Source of the DNA: Lingula anatina | Taxonomy: Eukaryota; Brachiopoda; Lingulata; Lingulida; Lingulidae | Assembly (NCBI RefSeq): GCF_001039355.2 | Contig: NW_019775647.1 | Coordinates: 268,835-332,834 of the forward strand | Direction: 5' to 3' | Length of the DNA stretch: 64,000 bases | In this document: positions 13,201 through 26,500 of the stretch, one piece after another | How the letters are laid out: every line of letters starts with the position of its first letter | How positions within the stretch are numbered: the first letter of the stretch is position 1 | Program-made: the position numbers and the translations under genes | Notes under the pieces: generated by a model | Seen by the model: the letters and a program-made list of their open reading frames with translations, nothing else | What the model was told of the DNA's origin: nothing | Databases searched by the model: none

Positions 13201-14226
13201 GTCATCACATGGATATCAAATAAAATAAGTAAATAAATATACCTCTTGAATGATGTATTTCTCTACCACTTCCAGACAGTCTGTGAGGTATTCATTCACA
13301 GCATTATAAACTGAAAAACACAATACAAACATTGACATTTATACAGTACATATAACAGTAAAGTCATTAATGGAACTACAAGTTAAAATTGGCCTAATAC
13401 ATTCCTTGTGCTTTAATTTTCAAGAGCAATGATTTGCCAGTTTGAGAACAATGAGGGAGTTGACCCAAGTGGTTCACATGCTTTGCATCAGAGTATTTGG
13501 AAAGATGCATATAATCAAAATGCATAATAAGAGGGAAAACAAATTCTATTTGGCAAAAAAAAAAAAAAAAAAAAAATCCATTTTGATATTCAAAATAAGT
13601 CCATGTTTTTTTTCCTAAAAAAGTTTTTTTGTAAACTTGCAGGATTATTATGGAGATATAGCCATCTATGAAGGTCCATGTGGTCTGATGGCAAGCACAG
13701 ATTCCAAAATAATTGCGATAAATGCCATTTTGGTGGTAATATTTAATTTATACTTCAGTGAGTTGTTTACAGTGTATTTACTGTGAAAATATCAATCTCA
13801 TATGAACAGTTTTTATTTCTGCAAGTAACAAATATTTGCAATGAATCAGATGTACTGTTATGTCAACTAAGAACCATTTAAGTTTTACTTTTGACAAGTT
13901 AAAGAAAAAGATTCATGTAATAACCATGTTGCAAATAAGTTAATAAACATGCCCACTACACTAACATAACTGCTTCTTAAATTGTCGAATACATATTATA
14001 TATCTGGACAACAAACCATCGTACCTCCATCAGTAAAGGACTTCGGGGTAAAACCAAAGAATTGTGTTTCATATTCCTGCTCTCCGAGCACTTTTTCAGT
14101 CATAGCCAAGGAGCTCTGATACATCTGCGATGATGATTGTGAGTCCTTCAATGTGCTATCTGCTATCGTTGCTGATGAACTGTCTGACATTTTGGTTACT
14201 GAATTGACCTGTCCTTGAATTGCCAA
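10226..14226 (-). CDS. MIS12: MIS12 kinetochore complex component (7 coding exons)
   Basis: MIS12 is a subunit of the MIS12 complex, which links CENP-C and the inner centromere to the NDC80 complex and KNL1 at kinetochores. Coding exons: 14025-14226, 13243-13310, 12764-12862, 12253-12393, 11220-11340, 10663-10763, 10226-10282. Phases join to 262 residues. Hallmarks: YETQFFGFTPKSF at about 52-64, the family signature; VNEYLTDCLEVVEKYI; FHIPNNVLLPEDK; then charged helical segments (LEQEEIDRDLETLRQ, VQEQYDKMLTLLERLEK) expected to form the coiled coil, ending in a basic tail. Vertebrate MIS12 is about 205 residues, so this copy has an extra Ser-rich N terminus of about 50 residues; an alternative start at Met13 would shorten it. 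The last exon is short and is the least certain. The gene is divergent from the ABCC transporter at 15011. Confidence 0.9.
11690..11870. mobile_element. MITE family A, copy 1
   Basis: Palindromic element with inverted ends GGGAGCATTCACAT / ATGTGAATGCTCTC, followed by AAAGAGCC and CGGCTCTT. Two longer relatives lie at 22436-22750 and 55921-56226. No coding capacity. Confidence 0.8.
12052..12250. mobile_element. MITE family B, copy 1
   Basis: Inverted-repeat element in a MIS12 intron, with ends containing TTTCTGCGTCC and CATCCAGTGTAAA. It shares ends and interior words (GTGGTCGTAGAAAGGA-like) with the copy at 46657-46882. Confidence 0.65.
12964..13135. mobile_element. Short inverted-repeat element (GGGGCGGAT ends)
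   Basis: A MIS12 intron holds a roughly 170-base element starting AGGGGCGGATCC and ending GGCCTAAATCCGCCCCT, so the ends are inverted copies of AGGGGCGGAT. MITE-like; only this copy is seen in the window. Confidence 0.6.
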
Positions 14227-15010
14227 TTTGTTTCCCTCTAATTTAAATCCATAAATCCATTGACGCCCTTGCTTATCACAATAAGGTTAAACAATATATT
14301 ACTTTTATTCTCCACTCAATACCTAAAATACATAAATATTAAAACACTTAAAAGATGAATAATTATAATTTGGTACCTTTTTACATTTGTAGCTGAGAGA
14401 GAGAGAGAGAGAGATTAACAAGGGTATGCCAACCCAAAAATGAGAGAAAGTTGTCAATACTCAACAGGCAATATTTAACTCTTGAAAGTGATGGTATAAC
14501 TGATACTTGTAGCGATACTTCTACAAGGTAAAGTGCACATGTATTTCTAATAAAAAGTACCAGTAACTGCACAAATTCAATGCTCATTATAAATAGGTAG
14601 GCAAACGTTTTTCATGATCTGGTACTGCTGAAAATACTAACCTTCATATAAATGAGTTCTTTTTAAAACATCAGCGGTTAAACAACGTCTAATGTGAACC
14701 TGAGCGAGTTACGACCGACCTCAGCTTTGAAATATGGCGCTTCACGGTGCTATATCCTTAAACCCAGGCAATTTACAAAAAACAATACATTGAATACCAA
14801 TCGGTGCAATTGTTTTACAATAAATATCTATATTCAGTACAACGAATAATGTAATTATATACTTTATCCATGTCTATTAACTGACAAGCCGAACACCGTA
14901 AAAAGTTTAGAGATTATAAAACCATTCTGGGTCAAGGTCGTTTCAAGTGCTGAGGAGGTGAAATGGACAACGTGAAACTAACGTTACTAGTTACGTGAAG
15001 TCGTTGCACG
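14227..15010. promoter_or_regulatory. Shared divergent promoter region, MIS12 / ABCC transporter
   Basis: Only 784 bases separate the MIS12 start codon from the ABCC start codon, so both promoters must lie here or in unseen 5' UTR introns. There is no clear TATA box. A GA run lies at 14395-14414, and AATATGGCGC at 14731-14740 resembles a YY1-type element. The regulatory assignment is inference from spacing. Confidence 0.4.
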
Positions 15011-17477
15011 ATGGACGAAGGCACGAAACATGTGAACACGAATCCTCTCCAGAAAGCAAACTGGCTGTCCAAGTTGTTTTTCTGGTAAGTTAAAACATGC
15101 GTATACAGGTGCTGAGATTTACACTAAATGAGTACCAGATCTGCTTGGAATACAAATTTACTGTGTTTTAGTTTTCAATCCATTTTGTTTACACCCGGCT
15201 GTCACCTTAATGGTGAATCCGTAAACCACAAGTAACAGCCTACGTAATTATACTTATCGACCATGATGCAAAAGAGCAGAGAAAATTGAATAGTTAAAAC
15301 GAATTTTTGAATACAGAATATTCTACAGACAAGTATAAATATTTTTGATTTATAACTTAGATGGAAAAATAAGAGATATATAGGTAAATTAAATGTTAAA
15401 TGATATTCAATGCCAAAACAACTCTGTTGTTGGCAAGGCTAGTTTTTCCCTGCACCCGTCACCTTTTTATTCAGGGGCACACTGCTGTAGAAGACCATTG
15501 TGCTATTATAAAAGTGATTTCACATAGTGTGTAGATTCTTCAGCCGATTGAGATGACAGCCATGTGTGATTTTTACTATTTGTAGTTGGTATTTGGACTT
15601 TAAAATGCAACTTCAGTTTTACATAATGAACTTAGAATATTTATGTAACGTCTGTGACCTGAATAAACTTGTTTAGAGATAAGAAATAGACAGTACTGGT
15701 ACTGTGGCCCAAAGAATATACCAGTATATTCCATCTAAAATTTAACTTGATTTGATTTGATTTATTTCATATTAAAAATGAATCTTACATATAAAATTTT
15801 ATACATAAAAACATATTAAATATGTGGATTACATAATAAAGTATAAAACATTAACTGAACTGTCAAAAGTGGAATTAGATTTAGTGAAGCGTTGGGTAAA
15901 GATGCATGTGATAGAGTTTTTGATAAAATGTTTACTGGAGCGAATATTACTCTATTTAAAATAAGAAAGAAAATGGATTTAAAAAACTGACACTTAATAA
16001 TCCACTCTTTAGGTCCCTTTGGTTGGCACAAAAGCATTAGTCGAACAACTCAATTGAAAGTCAGCATTTTATTCCCATAGGAAAATGCATCTGTTCAAAT
16101 GAGAAAAATCATTACGATATCAATTTTTTTCACATGTTTAACTCTGGCTGTGATTCTGCTTAGTAGATCAATTTCATGCTTAAAGATAAGGCAGTTTCAG
16201 ATATGAAAAAAATCCACTTACTGTATTGGAAATTAATTGAATTTGCTGGAGGCACTCATCTATTTCCCAGTATTTCCTAGCCTTCAGCTTATGGGCGTGC
16301 AAAGTTTTGCACTTTGCCTAGGTTATATTTGACATGCAATGTGTCTACAGATCTTGTTATCTGACATTATGTTCAGTATGTTCAAGTTGTAGGATGTACT
16401 TGGGCAAAACCGTATGGATTAACATTCTATGGGTGCAATTCAAAACTATCATCCTACATAGATTGATCCAACTCAGCGGGGACTCTCACTCAGGCCTACC
16501 CAACTACCAGACTCGGCACCGAATGATCCAGAATTCACCGGTAGATCAGACCACACTACCCGTTTTCAAGGTGTGAGTCAGTACGCATTTCACAGTATCA
16601 TACCCCGAACAAATTTTGAGTGGTGATGCAATACTTTTCAACCCCGCTGAGAATCGTCACTATCACATCGCGTACTAGGCAAGAGTGGTGTCGCGTCTGA
16701 TACTGTGAAATGCGTACTGATACACACCTTGAAAACGGGTAGTGTGGTCCGATCTACAGGTGAATTCAGGATCATTCGGTGCCGAGTCTGGTAGTTGGGT
16801 AGGCCTGTCACTGAATGCAATCAGATAAACTGAATGACATGCTTCCTCAGGCAGCTAGGGGGTGATTACCTTTTGTGTGTGTTCAGCTTCTAAACTTGTC
16901 ACTGGGAATGCACCCTATGGTCTCTTCAATATAATTGAAAAAGCTGAAAATTATGACAATATTTTTTAAAAGATTTTTATAAATTGTAGCTATTGACAAT
17001 CCTGGTACAGACATTATTAAGAATAATAGTGCTGATCCTGCTCCCATTTTTGTGGGCACAGAGGTACAAAAATTATTATGGAAGTTACAGTTTTTCTTAT
17101 AATTGTAGTCTTTATTTTTAAATGTATTTGTCTCAACCTGATACAAAGGTTATGTACGAGTAATGACTCAATGCTTGTATGTTGTTTAATTACAAGAAAA
17201 ATCGTCATTATGGTTTTGTCACACATCACTTGAGACAAATGTAACCCATGCCTTTTCTCTAATTGGCTTAATCCTAATGACCAGCCGTTGCTGCATCCCA
17301 AAGCCATAGCCAGGTGGGGTTCGAGAGATTAGAACATACCACCCTTTTTTTCAGGAAAAGGTCAGCTTTTGTCTGAATGTCAAATTTTAATCTATACAAA
17401 GGTTTCGGGGTAAAAGGTCTACTTTTTCAGAAAGAGACCCCCCTTTGAAATATCTGGTTATGGGCCTACATCCTTTT

Positions 17478-17512
<35 letters not shown>

Positions 17513-20500
17513 TTTAAGTTTTTTTTACACTTTAAGTTTTTTATACTTTCAGTAGAAATACAATCTTATACATGGGTATTAATTTTCCCCTTCCCTTTCT
17601 ATCATATATGACGAAGAAATTCATTAAAACTTTCTCAGCAGATGGTAGCTGTATTACGTAATAGCACACAAAGTATTATCAAAACTTAATTTCGGGGATG
17701 ATAGCATGTGAAATAAATTGCACTTCATGGCACTTCTTATAAAATGATAAGGCCCTATTGGGGCAAATTGATAACCACTGGGCAATCTGAGGTGAAGAAA
17801 AGTGGTGCCAAGAGCAACGTGACCCTGAGTTACGAACAGGTCAAATTTCGTTAAATTGATTTGTCCCTATAGTAAGTTCAGCACAAGTGTGCAACATTAC
17901 ATGAAATTGTACAACATAGATACAAGTATTCCCACTACAGTTTACTACATGAAATACAATGTTGAACTCGAAAAGTACATTAATTTTATAATTATTTTTT
18001 TAAAAATTAAGCGACGGGCTCTCAGGCTACCACCTAACTAATAAATTAAAGACTGTCCTTCTCGTCCACAGCATTGTATCTTTGAAACTTCATATATATA
18101 CACTGATAGGTAGGGTCATGCAACTTGTGCTTTAAAGGATGCTTTAAACTGAAAGTAATCAACCATTGGACATCATTTCTCACGTACTGGTAACCCCTGT
18201 GAAAATTTGTCTCATTTAATGCTCACTTACGGTTCTCAGTCTGTCCTAGAACATAATGTTTTTCTCTTTTAATGAAGAATGTTCTTAACCTGTTCTAGGA
18301 CATTCTAAAGGACTTCCCAAAAACAGTTCTCAAACTGTTACATTCATTAAAGAGCAACAATAGAACTGTAAAAAAAGATACACCATTTATGTTCTAGAAT
18401 AGATTGAGAACCGTAAGTGAACGTTAAATGAGATTCGCAGGAGAAGTCTTGGATAGGTAGATGTGGAAAGTTGCATTACCTCTTTGTTGTCATATGTAAC
18501 ATGGAAGAAACCCAAGGCCATGCTGGAGCCACGTGGCCCACATCCAGTCAGTGAGATATACGGGTTACATCTTAGAACCTGATAATGTATTAAACATACA
18601 TGTAGATGAGGACACATACAAGTCAAGTTCTTATTACTTTTTGGTTGTCTGAAAGCGGGGTTTCTAGGAAAGAAGTGTCAAATAATCGTAGAGTTACTCC
18701 AAAAATAATAACAATAAAATGAATAATAAATAAATAAAAATAAAATCTAAAAAAAATGGATGACTAGATGAAAAGTAGTTGCAATTTTGCAAAGACTGTA
18801 CATACAGAAGAAAAATGACAATTCTGCAAAAATGAACTGTTTGAAATGCTCTTCAAATTAGATTTTTATTATTAAAAATGTGCAGTTATCCTGCCCATTA
18901 AGCCTGCTGATATGATTACCTCTGGCGATTACCTCTGGTCATTTGCTCCAATTTTATGTCATGTAGTTTCACAGCTGGCAACCATTTTGTGTCATTTTGA
19001 CTAAAGCCACGGGAAAAGAGGGCTTGATTAATTAGCCCCTCCGATAATTTTGCAGCCAGCTCAAGATCTCTCAATATATATATATATAGTTTTTGTATTG
19101 CACATATTTTGAAATTTCCAGTGCTATGCCTGTAAATGGCATAGCCTTAGATTAGTGAGGTTTTAATCATAAGTGAAAGAGGCTACCTGTTTACAACAAA
19201 AATAAATTACAAATTGACATAATTTATTTTTAAAACTTTATGTGTACCATTTTAAGGTGGATAAATCCGCTCTTCAAAGTTGGCTACAAGCGCAACCTGG
19301 AGGTGGAGGATATGTACAATGTTGTCCATGATGACTCGGCAGATTATCTGAGCAATAGGTTACAGAAGTGGGTATTGATTTTAAAAATATGATTTGAAGT
19401 TTATAGGGGATAGGTAGCTACATAGTTCACCCAAAGAGTTTGCCATGTATGTTTTTGAAACTTGTGTCTAAAGCAATTTGTGTTGAGAAATGCGATTTGT
19501 GTTATTATTGAGACTAGACACTTATTCAATTTGTACATCATTAAGTTCTTTTGGTTTTGACTTTGTTGAAAATAATTTGACTTACGAAAAAATGTTGAAG
19601 AGAGTCCTACTGTGCAAGCTTTGCAGATATGTTGTAATTCTTAAAAAACATTTGTGAAATATTGAAACAGAAATTTCATGAAACTTATCTGTCAGGATAT
19701 ATTTGCAAAAGTATCCTTATAAAAGATCATATTAATTTTGGTTCAGGAAATTGATTGTTTGGTTCACTGAACTGAAATTGTAACCTATTTTAGTTGGTAT
19801 ATTAAGTACTTAAGTACTGTTTCATAAATGCCATCACTTTTTCATTTCCAGAGAATGGGACAAAGAGCTGAAAAAATTGAATCCAGAAACAAAGGGCAAC
19901 CCCAGTCTTCTCAGGGCAATGGTCAGGGCGTTTGGGAAGCAATACATGTTGTTTGGACTGATCACCTTTGTAGAGGTTTGGTGCCCTTCTTTTTTTTCAT
20001 GCCACATACATCCATCTTTTCAATCCCATCATTTACCAGTCTTGGCATCAAAATGATCATCAATCCAACCATCAATTCTAGTTATTCTCTCTCTCTCTCT
20101 CTTTACCTTAAAATTTACCTTGATTGCTTCTAATTTTAACTTTTAAACAGAGAAAAGAAACTAAAATATTAGATATTACATAGCAATTATTTAGATGTAT
20201 TTGGGTGTTATATTCATGCTCACAGGACCCCTCATAAAGAACTGTGGTTCCTCATTGCTTCTGTTTTCAAGATTTTTTAAGGTCCACTTTCAGTCTCACT
20301 CTTTATCTGTGGTTTTCCATAGAAATTGAATCTCTTGAACTTTATTTTCTAGGAGGCTACCAAGGTGGTCCAGCCAGTGCTTTTGGGGGGTCTGATACGT
20401 TACTTCTCACCTGGTTCGACTATGGAACCCTGGGAAGCATACATGTATGCTGCAGGGGTCAGTTTTTGTGCCATGTTTTTAGCGATCTTCCATCATCCTT

Positions 20501-23500
20501 ATTTCTTTGGCGTGCAACGAATAGGAATGTGGCTTAGGATTGCTAGCTGCTCGCTGATTTATAAAAAGGTACTGTAAAGTTGGACTCTGTTATATATGAT
20601 TTTAGGGATGTGCCAAATACAATTCAGTTAAAAAGATGGATCCTTTTTAAAAAAAATGGTGCAAATTTTTCATTGTGAGCAGGACTATAGATTTATATTT
20701 TATCTGTTAAATGGAAAAAGGTGCCCTGCGTAGGGCAGCCCTCTTATTAATTCCCATCTTATCTGAATTATAACTACTATTTCTTAATTTTTTTCTGCTG
20801 TTCTGGTAGTTAGTTTGTAGGACAAATTATCTACTTTTGTTGAATTTTTTTCAGTCCCTTCGCCTCAGTCACAGCTCTCTAGGGAAGACCACCACGGGTC
20901 AGATTGTCAACCTCATGTCTAATGATGTCAATAGGTTCGACCAGGTGAGTTAACTCAATTTCCGTGTTTTTAAGGGTACTGCGACCCTTTATTATCATCC
21001 AAATACCGAAAATGAGGTTTTCCCATGAGCCCCTAGTTACAGATTTTCATTAAACAAAGGCACTGTTTTGCTTTATCAATGATAAAGTCTGAACTAAGGC
21101 TCTATTCCCATAGATTTTAGATCGATCTATCCCCGCGGGGAGTCTCACTAGATTACTTTCAGATAATCCGACTTAAATGTCCGTCCCGCCTACTACAAGC
21201 TGTAAGAGGGTAATTAACTTTCTTGTCCGCCCGGCTGACAGCTATTTAGCGTGAACCCCCAGGGAGTTAGGTCGATCTAAAGTAGGTCGATCTAATCTAT
21301 GGAAATGGGGTGTATGGCTTTTAAGAAAAATCGCTGACAGGGTTTTGGAGTACTAAATGGATTGTCAAATAAGTGTCATTAAATCAGCGTTGAAACGGTG
21401 ACTGTGGGTGCTCAGGTAAAAGAGAAATGTGAGAAACCAAAATTGCAATTATGACGTCACCTGTAAGGTGGCATATGTGTAAGAGTTAATATATTTAGTC
21501 ACTGAACACTGAGGATTTATCTATTACCCAAAAGAATGTATGTAAGGCAGCAAATGAGGAGCTAAGGGTGAAGGGTGACAATATCCTTAAGATCCTTTTA
21601 TTCAGCCTTGTGCCTAATGATGTCCGAAGGTATCAGCAGGTGACAGCATACATAAGCATATTTTAACATGGAAGTTCATGTCTAAGCATATCCTTAGTTT
21701 CTTTAACACCAATGTCAAATTGGTGAAAGGGTTGCTGTTGCATTTTTAATTTGCCTGATAAAGGTCGTCTGAATTTTGTAAAATGAAAAGTATGTGATTC
21801 AAAAAGGTTTTTTTTTTTTTACATAGTTTGATTACTCTCAATAATTTACGGGGCATTTTTATGACACTTATTGAGATAAGGTGGACTTTAGGCAGTAATG
21901 TTTCTGTTCTTTACTTTCAGCCTGTTATGTTGTTCATTTGATTACAGGCTTTTACATGCATATCACATAATACTTGCAGGCTGTGATATTCCTTCACTTC
22001 CTGTGGATAGGTCCTTTAGAAGCCATAGCCGCCCTAGTGATACTGTGGTACATGCTGGGTCCAGCATGCCTCGCTGGCTACGCAGTGTTGGTGCTACTGA
22101 TCCCTGTACAAGGCTGGATGGGGAAACTCTTTGCCAAACTCAGGTACCAGGCGCTCTGATAAAAGTGTTCAGATGTTATAAATCTAGCTTAGACGGAAGC
22201 TAGACTGGCTGCTGTCTACACACTAAGATATGGCATAGAGAAACCTAAGAGTTTCTTTTAGAGTGTATTTTCCAAAAATTTGTTAATTTTTCATGATTTT
22301 CTCATTCAAGTCAAAATTGAGATGTAAATTGTGGTGTAAATGCTTAAGATGAATAGTGAAATGAAAATAAGATCTGTGAGACATTTAGCTGCCCAAAAAT
22401 GTTTGTTACTTGCTGTGGCCAAAAGACAAGATTCTATGAGACCATTCAGATTGAGAAGAGCCGAGTACTAGTAAGGCCGCCACCTAAATATGGCTTCATA
22501 AAAGGAAGATCACTAATCCTGTTATGGTCTCTTTGCCTCTCACACGCCTCCCCATGCATCGTCCCTGCAGGGGCACAGTAATTAAATCTCGGCTCAATTC
22601 AACCAGTCAAGGGACAATGTGTGGGGATCGAGGCCTGTGAGAGGCAGAGAGACCATTACAGGATTGGCGGTCTTCCTTTCATGAAGGCCCGCCATATTTA
22701 AGTGGCGGCCTTACAAGCACTCGGCTCTTCTCCATCTGAATGGTCCCTATGATGTTGGCTGTGGATCTTTATCCTCGTTTTTTCAGTATATTCATTACCT
22801 ATATGCCTGATGTTTGAATTTTAGGAGAAAAACTGCTGTTCAAACAGATGAACGAGTGCGTATCATGAGTGAAATTATATCAGGGATGCGAGTGATTAAG
22901 ATGTATTGCTGGGAAAAACCCTTTGGGGAACTAATCAGAAGGGTTCGCAAGTAAGTCAGTGAGGCATGGGTTATGGGAAACTGATCAGTGATTCATCAGA
23001 ATGTTTTAATCCCTTGATATGCATTGTCCCAAATGTGAAATTTAGAAAAATGTTTATATTATGAAAATAGGCCTGAATAATGTTTTATTTTGTTTGATTG
23101 CACATTTTCAGTTATCCCACAATTAAAATCTTATAATATTTTGTTTTGATGTTTTAATGGATTGTGGACCGTTTGAGCATAGTGAAGTGGGCATGGTGTG
23201 AATATTTTGCTTTTTTTTCCTGAAACTGAATTAATAATATGCAACTTGATTAATAAGAATTTTCAAAAATACAAACCTGCAGTTTATATCACTGACACTT
23301 CAAACTCTGTATAATAAAGCTGTCTGTCATATTATACAGGCCCGTAGCCAGCAATTTCAAAAGGGGGGTTCGTTTTCTGAAAAAGTGGACCTTTTTCCAT
23401 AAAGACATCATGTACCTAGATAAAATTTTACCCAGAGTGGACCTTTTCCCAGCAAAAGGGGCGGTTCTTTCGAACCCCCGAACCCCCCCTGGCTACAGCC

Positions 23501-26500
23501 TGTTATACATGTCCACAATGTACAGATTTCACTCAGCTCAAATGGTGACAGCATGTTGCCAGTTATTAGCATAATTATGTTCTTGTGACATTATATGTGA
23601 CGTGCACTGGTTTCTCCTTGCTTACCTTTTACTGCTGGTTTTCTGGTGCTTTAAGGCTGCTAAGCTTTTACTCACCAATATTGAACATCTTAGCGGTTTC
23701 ACATGTCACATTATTATTTTGTTTTATTTTATTAACCGTGATTTAGATAATTTTAGGAGATTTGAAAAATTCTGTTCCACGAATGTATAATGCACGTATT
23801 GGTTCATTGGAAATTAAGGCAAACTCGTCTTTTATTGGAAAGGGTGAATTGACTCTTTAGTTAGGAAGTTCGAAATTGGAGGTTTACCTAATTTTTCTTT
23901 TAAATTGCCCCACTTTACATAAGCAAAACTGAATCACTATGAGATGTGAAACTGCTAAGATTTTGGGATGTGAAGAGTTCGCCAGCTATGAATAAGCTGC
24001 CAATTAAAGGCAACTAAACATTTCAGCCTCAACTGCATATTACAGTAATCCACAAGCTTGCTATGATAAAATATGAGGCCCACAAAATTCTGCAAACTCA
24101 TAACAACTAAAGGATTTGGGTTCATCAGCTCCTAAAACTTCTGTTACAAGACTAATTCAACATAAAAAAAAATTTGGCTGCCAGGGTGTCAAGTTCCTAT
24201 TTTTTTATCTTCCTTTTTTCCCTATTTTCTAGAGAAATTTCCTATTTTTTCCTTTTTTTTTTTTTTTTTTTTGGTGTAAAAATGATGGAATGTGTCATGC
24301 TATGCTGGTATACATCTCTTGTACGCAGACAAGTATTCACATATCCAGAGGGAGATTAAATATTTTGAGCATGCTCAAAAATAATTCCTTACATTGCTTA
24401 AATCTTTATTTTAATATGCTGGAAACAGGATGATTACATATTCTCAAAGTTGTGCATATAGTTGATGTCACATACAATACTCCTGTACTGATACTACCTA
24501 TTTACACTAGGTGTGATAGAGCCTTTACTATTTTATGTTGTTTTTTGAAATTTTGTTAGATGAGTTATCGTTGTTACACTAAATACTGTTATTTAATACA
24601 ATTAAAGACATGTTTAAGATCAGTATGGCTTAAAAGGTGTTGGGAAGCCATCATTTTTGTAGAATGATTTCTATTTTTCCTATACTTTTTTTCAAAAAAT
24701 TATTTTCCAATTTTCTGAAAGTCCGTTTTAACTTGAAACCCTGGGCTTCTTTTCTTTGCCAAATATGTCATCAGTTTAGTGGTATCATAATGAAACTGAG
24801 ACCTCATACAGATTAACACATCATACGAGTTAAGTCACAACTCTGTTGGGGATTCTCGCTGAGTACAATCAGTTTGATTGTCAGACACACCTCCTCCAGT
24901 TAAACTGATTGCACTTAGTGAGAACCTCCCCAGAGTTGGACTGACCCAACTAGTATGATGTGTCTATCTGAATGCTCCCTTACAAAAAAAAAAAATGATG
25001 CTAAAAAAGGAACAAATCTTTCATATTTCTTATTCATAGAAAAAAAGATCTCCCATTATCTGTTTAAGTTTTCTGATGAGTTATAAACATTGCATTTGTA
25101 TCAAAAATCTGTAGAGAGGGCAAGTTGGTACGTGGTGTTATATGTGGAATAAGACTTGTTAGCAATGTCGTAGAGTGGTTCTTTTTATGATGCGTAGTAC
25201 TTCTGTCGCTTCATCATTTGCAGAGATGGCATATAGGTTTTTACCTCTTGTAAGAGTTATAAATGTCTTTTTCTGCTGCTGTAACAGTTTGAAATTAATG
25301 CTTGAGCTTCATTTGTTTGCACTTTTCATATTAGACATCCTGCTTTGAAGTCTACTTTTTGTACCTTTTGTTAGCATTTATATGTAGTCAGTTTTTTCAG
25401 TTTGTTTTTGCTTAAGTAGGAAGTTACATATTTCAAGTTTATTTTCCTTTATTAGGCCATTCCTTGCATCATTATCTCTATGCTATTCACAGACAAGGTA
25501 TATTAGACTACGTGTTTAATATGAGTACTATGATCTGGTGAGGGACTTTGTTTTTTGGGCATTTTCATGTAGATTGAAACAGTTATTTGTGATTTCTGAC
25601 ATTTTGCCTATAATTTGATCCCATTGCTTGGTATCCACCTCTCATTGGTTGGGAACCATCCAACATCTAGATCGTGACTGAGAACAGTGGAAGGTCTTTG
25701 CAATTCGTGGTGCCCTAGACGCCAGCCCCCATAAAAGGAATGATAACCTCCCATTGGTAAACAGTGACATCTGGTGTCCGTTTTCCAGTGAGCATTGCAG
25801 AGCACGAAGTTTTATATTGAGTTGAATTAAGTCCTAAATTAATTTATATATTTATATAAAAGCATGAACATAATTGAAAGAGAAATGATTCTGCACTAAA
25901 AATAGCAGCAATTTTTTCTTCAGTCAACAACTGGACTAAGTATTGAAATTATTCTTAACCTCCACCTTTTTTTATGTCAGCATGTCTAGAGCTTGTTCAC
26001 CATTATATGCACCGTTTATGCATGCGGTGTTAGAACAACCAAGGAACTAGATTGGAAAGAATGGTCTCATAAAGCCAAAAACCCAGCTCTCATAAAACTA
26101 ATTACCCAGCCAACTGTTCAGTGTCTTGTACGGTCTGGTAGTGGCAGAGAGCTATCTGATGCACTTGCTTAAGGAACGTCTGAGGGATCGCTTGCACCAC
26201 ACTACAACAAGGCATTTCATGGGTGCTATGACTTTGATGATATTCTTGCAGAACATGACATTACAAAGAGTGACAATAAAAGAAGATACATAAGTTGCAT
26301 ACCTAAAATCTCCATCCTCTGCAGAAAAGTCAACAATAGGTAAGAATTAGGCCATGATCGGAAGCTTAAAATACTTCAACTTGTCTCAGGCGTGATATAG
26401 TGTAATAGGGCTGTACTGGATGGGTACATGTTTCATTTACCCAGCATTATTGATTGAATTCTGAATGGAAGAAATCTGAACGTGAAACTCAACAATCATG

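Noticed and set aside
25987-26335. Possible coding remnants ([38 protein letters not shown])
   Set aside because: Two short protein-like stretches broken by a stop, no recognised family and no splice sites. Possibly a transposon relic in ABCC intron 7, but too weak to annotate.
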